A stretch of 64,000 nt of DNA, from contig NZ_CP023692.1 of NCBI RefSeq assembly GCF_008704935.1, forward strand, positions 4,679,001 to 4,743,000. Reading direction: 5' to 3'. Positions 59,792-64,000 of this stretch are shown piece after piece. The first letter of the stretch is position 1. Every line of letters starts with the position of its first letter. The notes below the pieces were generated by a model. The model saw only the letters and a program-made list of their open reading frames with translations. It was not told the origin of the DNA and ran no database searches. Source of the stretch: Streptomyces vinaceus. GTDB lineage: Bacteria > Actinomycetota > Actinomycetes > Streptomycetales > Streptomycetaceae. The translations under genes were made by a program, and so were the position numbers.

Positions 59792-60481
59792 ATGGCAAGT
59801 GTGCTCGTGGTCGAGGACGACCAGTTCGTACGTTCGGCGCTGATCAGGCACCTGACCGAGGCCTCGCACACCGTGCGCAGCGTCGGTACGGCCCTGGAGG
59901 CACTGCGCGAGGTCGCCCACCACCGGTTCGACGTGGTCATCCTCGACCTCGGTCTGCCCGACCTCGACGGGTCGGAGGCGCTGAAGATGCTGCGCGGCAT
60001 CACCGACGTACCGGTGATCATCGCCACCGCGCGCGACGACGAGGCGGAGATCGTCCGGCTCCTCAACGACGGCGCCGACGACTACCTGACCAAGCCCTTC
60101 TCCGTGGAGCACCTCTCCGCCCGGATGTCCGCCGTCCTGCGCCGCGCCCGCGCGGCCTCCGGGGCCGAACCGCCCTCGCGCGTGCTGCGGGTGGGCGGGC
60201 TGGCCATCGACCCGCTGCGGCGCCAGGCCGAGCTGGACGGGGCCGTACTGGACCTCACGCGGCGGGAGTTCGACCTGCTGGCCTTCCTCGCCGGGCGGCC
60301 CGGGGTGGTCGTGGCCCGGCGCGAGCTGCTCGCCGAGGTCTGGCAGCAGTCCTACGGGGACGACCAGACCATCGACGTGCACCTGTCCTGGCTGCGCCGC
60401 AAACTGGGCGAAACGGCCGCGCGCCCGCGGTACCTGCACACCCTGCGGGGGGTCGGCGTCAAGCTGGAGCCGCCGCTGTGA
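59792..60481 (+). CDS. OmpR/PhoB-type response regulator
   Basis: The 229-residue product starts at ATG 59792. The receiver domain has the acidic pair VVEDDQF, phospho-acceptor Asp52 (VVILDLGLPDLDG) and Lys101 (YLTKPFSVEHL). The C-terminal winged helix has LTRREFDLLAFLAGRPG, TIDVHLSWLRRKLGE and LHTLRGVGVKL. It pairs with the sensor kinase gene 25 bp downstream. Confidence 0.95.
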   Translation: MASVLVVEDDQFVRSALIRHLTEASHTVRSVGTALEALREVAHHRFDVVILDLGLPDLDGSEALKMLRGITDVPVIIATARDDEAEIVRLLNDGADDYLTKPFSVEHLSARMSAVLRRARAASGAEPPSRVLRVGGLAIDPLRRQAELDGAVLDLTRREFDLLAFLAGRPGVVVARRELLAEVWQQSYGDDQTIDVHLSWLRRKLGETAARPRYLHTLRGVGVKLEPPL

Positions 60482-60506
60482 GCGCGCCGGGCACGGTGAG
60501 CGCGCG

Positions 60507-61898
60507 ATGAGGTGGGCGCTGGTCAAGGTGTGCCTTGCGGTCACGGCCATGGTGGTCGTGGCCTTCGCGGTACCGCTCGGGCTCGTCGTCCAGGAGATGG
60601 CCAGCGACCGGGCCTTCTCCAACGCCGAGCGCCAGGCCGCCACCATCGGGCCGACCCTCTCCATCACCACCGAGCCCGGGCAGCTGAGCAAGGCCGTGGA
60701 GTCGACGCAGATGGGCGCGGCCCGGCGGATGGCGGTCCACGTGCCCCCGGTCGGCGGCAGCGCGCCGGTGGAGATCGGTACCACGCGGGCCGGGGTGCAC
60801 GCCGTGGAGGAGACCCGGCGGCTGGGGCGGGCGATGACGGTCCGGCTGGCCGGGGGCGGCTCGGCGCTGCTCCAGCCGACCGCCCTGGGGTCGGGGGACA
60901 TCGCGGTCGTGGAGGTCTTCGTACCGGAGAGCGAGGTCAGCAACGGCGTCGCGACGGCCTGGGTCGTCCTCGCGGGCGTCGGCCTGGCGCTGATCGTGGG
61001 TTCGGTGGCGGTCGCCGACCGGCTCGGAGCCCGGCTGGTGCGCCCCGCCGAGCGGCTCGCGGACGCGGCGCACCAGCTGGGCGAGGGCCGGCTGGGGGCG
61101 CGGGTGCCGGAGGACGGGCCGAAGGAACTCCGCTCGGCGGCCGTCGCGTTCAACTCGATGGCGGACCAGGTGGTGGAACTCCTCGCCAACGAGCGGGAGC
61201 TGGCCGCCGACCTCTCGCACCGGCTGCGGACGCCGCTGACGGTGCTGCGGCTGAACGCGGCCTCGCTGGGCGACGGGCCGGCCGCGGAGCAGACCCGGGC
61301 GGCGGTGGAGCAGCTGGAGCGGGAGGTCGACACGATCATCCGTACCGCCCGCGAGCAGCGCGCCCCGGCGTCCGGCGCGGCCGGCGGCGGGGGCGGAGCG
61401 GGCTGCGACGCCTCGGAGGTGATCCGCGACCGGATGGCTTTCTGGTCGGCGCTGGCGGAGGACGAGGGCCGCGAGGTGCGGCTCGCGGGCGTCGACCGTA
61501 CGGTACGGCTCCCGGTGGCCCGGCCGGAGCTCGCGGCCGCCCTCGACGCCCTGCTCGGCAACGTGTTCCGGCACACCCCGGAGGGCACGCCGTTCGCGGT
61601 GGACGTCCACGACGCGGGGGACGCGGTCATCGTGCTCGTCTCGGACGCGGGCCCGGGCATCGCCGATCCGGACGCGGCGCTGCGGCGCGGCAACGACGGC
61701 GGGCGGGACGGTTCGACGGGGCTCGGGCTGGACATCGTGCGCCGGGTCGCGGAATCGACGGGCGGCGACGTGCGGATCGGGCGCTCGATGCTCGGAGGGA
61801 CCGAGGTCAGGGTGTGGATCGCCCTGGACGACCGGGCGCGGGGTGGGGCGGGGGGCGTACGGACGCGTCGGGTGAGCCGGCGCAAGCGGCGCGGCTGA
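60507..61898 (+). CDS. sensor histidine kinase
   Basis: The 463-residue product has two membrane helices (about 8-29 and 150-170) flanking a small extracellular sensor domain, a HAMP segment (RLVRPAERLADAAHQLGEG), the H-box ADLSHRLRTPLTVLRL (His238) and an ATPase domain with N-box ALDALLGNVFRHTPEG, G1 VSDAGPGIAD and G2 GLGLDIVRRVAESTGG. The C-terminus is basic. It phosphorylates the upstream-encoded regulator. The signal is unknown. Confidence 0.94.
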   Translation: MRWALVKVCLAVTAMVVVAFAVPLGLVVQEMASDRAFSNAERQAATIGPTLSITTEPGQLSKAVESTQMGAARRMAVHVPPVGGSAPVEIGTTRAGVHAVEETRRLGRAMTVRLAGGGSALLQPTALGSGDIAVVEVFVPESEVSNGVATAWVVLAGVGLALIVGSVAVADRLGARLVRPAERLADAAHQLGEGRLGARVPEDGPKELRSAAVAFNSMADQVVELLANERELAADLSHRLRTPLTVLRLNAASLGDGPAAEQTRAAVEQLEREVDTIIRTAREQRAPASGAAGGGGGAGCDASEVIRDRMAFWSALAEDEGREVRLAGVDRTVRLPVARPELAAALDALLGNVFRHTPEGTPFAVDVHDAGDAVIVLVSDAGPGIADPDAALRRGNDGGRDGSTGLGLDIVRRVAESTGGDVRIGRSMLGGTEVRVWIALDDRARGGAGGVRTRRVSRRKRRG

Positions 61899-61966
61899 CG
61901 CGTACCGTACCGGGTTGTTGGTTGTTGGTCGTCCCTTCTCCCTTCCCCAACGGAATGGAACCGGTC

Positions 61967-62641
61967 ATGCGTTACGCAGTCCTCGGCACCGGCATCGTCG
62001 GCCGTACGGTGGCCGCCCGCCTCGTCTCCCTCGGCCACGAGGTGGTCATCGGCACCCGGGATCCCGGGGCCACCTCGGCCCGTACCGAGTACGCCGAATG
62101 GCAGCAGGCCCACCCGCAGGTCGCCCTCGCCCCCTTCGCCGACGCCGCCCGGCACGGCGAGGTCCTGGTCAACGCCACCGGGGGGCAGGTCAGCGTCGCC
62201 GCCCTGACGGAGGCGGACGCCGAGCACCTGGACGGCAAGGTGCTGATCGACATCGCCAACCCCCTGGACTTCTCACGGGGGTTCCCGCCCACCCTCGACC
62301 CGGTGGACGACGACAGCCTGGGGGAGCTGCTCCAGCGGACGTTCCCGGCGCTGCGCGTGGTCAAGACGCTGAACACGATGAACTGCCAGGTCATGGTCGA
62401 ACCGGCGCGGGTGCCGGGCGAGCACTCCGTGTTCCTGTCGGGGGAGGACGCCGACGCCAAGAAGTCCGTGCGCGAACTGCTGTACTCCTTCGGCTGGCCG
62501 GAGGCGAGCGTCCTCGACCTCGGCGGGATCGAGTCGGCCCGCGGTACGGAGATGCTCCTGCCCATCTGGCTCCGGCTGATGGGCACGCTCGGCCACACGG
62601 ACTTCAACTTCCACATCCAGGGCGCGTCGGCGGGCGACTGA
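61967..62641 (+). CDS. NADPH-dependent F420 reductase-like protein
   Basis: The 224-residue product is taken from ATG 61967; ATG 61955 is also in frame. MRYAVLGTGIVGRTVAARL is the dinucleotide-binding motif, HEVVIGTRDPG the NADP-type second loop, and VLVNATGGQVSVAAL and VLIDIANPLDFSRGFPP are the family blocks of the F420-dependent NADP reductase/NADPH-binding (Npd-like) group. It may move hydride between NADPH and a flavin or F420, or reduce an unknown substrate. Confidence 0.85.
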   Translation: MRYAVLGTGIVGRTVAARLVSLGHEVVIGTRDPGATSARTEYAEWQQAHPQVALAPFADAARHGEVLVNATGGQVSVAALTEADAEHLDGKVLIDIANPLDFSRGFPPTLDPVDDDSLGELLQRTFPALRVVKTLNTMNCQVMVEPARVPGEHSVFLSGEDADAKKSVRELLYSFGWPEASVLDLGGIESARGTEMLLPIWLRLMGTLGHTDFNFHIQGASAGD

Positions 62642-62743
62642 GGGCCCTGCGGGGGGCGCGGCCGGGTCGGGGCCGGATGGGCGAGGCGATGTTGCCGGTC
62701 CCGGCGGCCCGGCCGAGCGTGGGCCTGACGGAAGGAGTCAGGC

Positions 62744-63040
62744 ATGAGAGTCATGCTCCGGGCCCATATCGACACGCAGGCCGCCAATGAGGCCACCAGG
62801 GCCGGCGTCCTGCCCCAGGCCATGAAGAAGCTCATGGACAAGGTCAAGCCGGAAGCCGCGTACTTCGGCCCCTCCGAGGGCGTCCGGAGCTGCTGGATCG
62901 TCTTCGACATGCAGGACAGCTGGGAGATGCCGGCGCTGCTCGAAGGACTCTTCACGGAGCTGAACGCCGAGATCGAGATCAGTCCGGTCATGAACGCGGA
63001 GGACCTGGCGAGGGGGCTCTCGCAGATGCAGGGCGGGTAG
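62744..63040 (+). CDS. DUF3303-like small protein
   Basis: The 98-residue product starts at ATG 62744 with GAAGGAG upstream. It has an alpha/beta ferredoxin-like pattern (MRVMLRAHIDTQAANEA, EAAYFGPSEGVRSCWIVFDM, AEIEISPVMNAEDLARGL), as in small DUF3303-type proteins. Function unknown. Confidence 0.72.
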   Translation: MRVMLRAHIDTQAANEATRAGVLPQAMKKLMDKVKPEAAYFGPSEGVRSCWIVFDMQDSWEMPALLEGLFTELNAEIEISPVMNAEDLARGLSQMQGG

Positions 63041-63228
63041 CGGCCGGAACGCGGTGCGCGCCCGGCGTGTGCGCGCACCCGTGTCCGTGCGCGTACCCGT
63101 GTCTGTGCCCGTGTCTGTGCCCGCACGTCCGCTCTGTGTCCGTGCGTCCGCGGCCGCACGGGCGCGGGCCTGGGCGGCGGCCGCCACCGCGAGCGTGCGG
63201 GGGCGGCCGCCGGCGTCTGTACGGGGGC

Positions 63229-63735
63229 TCAGCCGCCGGAGTTGAGGCGCTGGGCCTGGGCCCGGCCGACCTCGGCGGCGCGGTGCAGGTAGTCGGCGAT
63301 GACGGCGAGTTCGGAGTCGGAGTAGCTCTCCAGGACCGCGCCGAAGGCCCGGCCGGGGGTGTCCCAGGCCTCGCCGATCCGCCGGCGGGCCTCGGGGGCG
63401 AGGGCGACGAGGGAGCGGCGCCGGTCGTGGGGGTCGGCGAGCCGCTCGACGATACCGGCCTTGACCAGCCGGTCGACGAGGCGGGTGGCGGAGCCGGAGG
63501 TCAGGCCGGTGAGGCGGGCGATGTCACCGGTGCTGACGGGCCCGGGCTCCATGTCGAGGAGTCCGACGCACTGCATGTCGGTGGGGTGCAGGCCGACGTG
63601 GTCGGCCATCGCCTGGTTGAAGAGCGAGTAGTCGGCGTAGTGCCGCTGGCTCTCGGTGACGATCCGCGCGAGCAGCTCGGCTCGGCTCCACTCATCGCGG
63701 GCGGCGTCACTCGAACGAGGGGAATCGGTTGACAT
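63229..63735 (-). CDS. MarR family transcriptional regulator
   Basis: The 168-residue product starts at ATG 63735, whose RBS (GGAGAA) lies within an earlier in-frame ATG at 63747. The winged helix spans about 55-115: GDIARLTGLTSGSATRLVDRL (recognition helix) and the wing ADPHDRRRSLVALAPEARRR. Divergent from an NmrA-like oxidoreductase gene, its probable target. MarR proteins usually respond to phenolic or oxidative signals. Confidence 0.92.
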   Translation of the reverse strand: MSTDSPRSSDAARDEWSRAELLARIVTESQRHYADYSLFNQAMADHVGLHPTDMQCVGLLDMEPGPVSTGDIARLTGLTSGSATRLVDRLVKAGIVERLADPHDRRRSLVALAPEARRRIGEAWDTPGRAFGAVLESYSDSELAVIADYLHRAAEVGRAQAQRLNSGG

Positions 63736-63766
63736 CGGCTTCTCCATGCCTGAAATTTATCTGTGT

Positions 63767-63799
63767 GGCGCAGAGTATTCGTGATGCAGAATCTGCGCC
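63767..63799. promoter_or_regulatory. nested palindrome between MarR and NmrA-like genes
   Basis: GGCGCAGA (63767-63774) and TCTGCGCC (63792-63799) are perfect 8-bp arms. Inside them ATTC (63777-63780) and GAAT (63789-63792) repeat the symmetry. The site lies in the divergent promoter gap and suits a MarR dimer. Confidence 0.6.
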
Positions 63800-63853
63800 G
63801 CGTATTCATTCTAGCGTGGACACCGTCCGCCCGAACAGAAAGCAGGACCCGCC

Positions 63854-64000
63854 ATGTCGATCCTCGTCACCGGTGCCCGTGGCTCCGTCGCCCGCGGTCT
63901 CGTCTCCCTCCTCGCCGCCCGCGGAGTCCCTCACCGCCTCGCCTCCCGCGAGCCGGACACACCCGGTACCGTCCGCTGCGACCTCGGCGATCCCTCGACC
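63854..64000 (+). CDS. NmrA-like NAD(P)-binding protein (3' truncated)
   Basis: The first 49 codons start at ATG 63854 and read MSILVTGARGSVARGLVSLL, an atypical-SDR/NmrA dinucleotide-binding motif (TGARGxxxR). The gene continues past the window. The divergent MarR gene suggests a redox-responsive quinone reductase- or NmrA-type protein. Confidence 0.8.
   Translation, partial: MSILVTGARGSVARGLVSLLAARGVPHRLASREPDTPGTVRCDLGDPST

Noticed and set aside
63058..63150. Repeats of CCCGTGTCTGTG-type words
   Set aside because: Simple low-complexity drift in an intergenic gap with no symmetry or fixed period.

Overview
The window is high-GC actinobacterial chromosome, almost certainly Streptomyces. 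The third codon positions are nearly all G or C, and the starts include many GTG. The content is also typical of the genus: class E and class F sortases, DUF1707, DUF445, DUF397/DUF5753 and DUF6412 proteins, ROK and GntR/HutC regulators, an AA10 chitin LPMO and a GH18 chitinase behind dre-like (DasR-type) sites, and three tRNA-Lys(CTT) genes. No integrase, transposase, phage structural gene, rRNA or CRISPR array was seen.

Layout. 1-4960: chromosomal housekeeping and small hypothetical genes (ABC ATPase tail, DUF1707/LiaF-like, DUF445, two small membrane proteins, GNAT, AbiEi/DUF559-like). 5098-13246: a defence island with visibly lower GC. It combines a C5 DNA methyltransferase, a Vsr nickase, a NaeI-family restriction enzyme, a small membrane protein and an HTH regulator with a divergent three-gene operon: a winged-helix protein with a dead HNH-like zinc finger, a ParB/sulfiredoxin-fold protein and a SNF2-type helicase. 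The divergent promoter region holds three copies of TGTTTGCGTT spaced exactly 32 bp apart. This island is the best candidate for an undescribed system. 13290-21470: SEC-C protein, sortase E, DUF6412, YidC-like insertase, FAH hydrolase, Gfo/Idh/MocA oxidoreductase divergent from a ROK repressor around a 25-bp palindrome, a DinB-like enzyme and an LAXTG surface protein.

21504-28261: an aminophosphonate uptake and degradation cluster (GntR regulator, FAD amine oxidoreductase, phosphonatase-like HAD, ABC transporter PhnT/U/V/S-like), followed by a secreted phosphodiesterase and a NagD-like HAD. 30937-37426: surface-protein/sortase F pair, tRNA-Lys, a CHAP/NlpC-like cell-wall protein with two peptidoglycan-binding domains joined by a collagen-like linker, and a very large SPFH protein. 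37621-44335: chitin use (LPMO, chitinase) interleaved with an acyl-CoA synthetase, tRNA-Lys, an IclR regulator and a luciferase-like oxidoreductase.

44441-49231: DUF5753/DUF397 pair, PAS-GGDEF-EAL c-di-GMP enzyme, secreted M6-like metalloprotease, tRNA-Lys. 49250-55264: a compact minus-strand operon that encodes a RecB/Cas4-type Fe-S nuclease, an unknown protein and a UPF1/Dna2-like SF1 helicase, looking like a split Dna2. 55381-64000: histidine phosphatase, NsdA-like TPR regulator, spermidine-synthase-like methyltransferase fold, two-component system, F420/NADP reductase-like protein, MarR regulator and the start of an NmrA-like gene.

All calls come from reading motifs and context; no database search was run. 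Base-composition statements are by eye.
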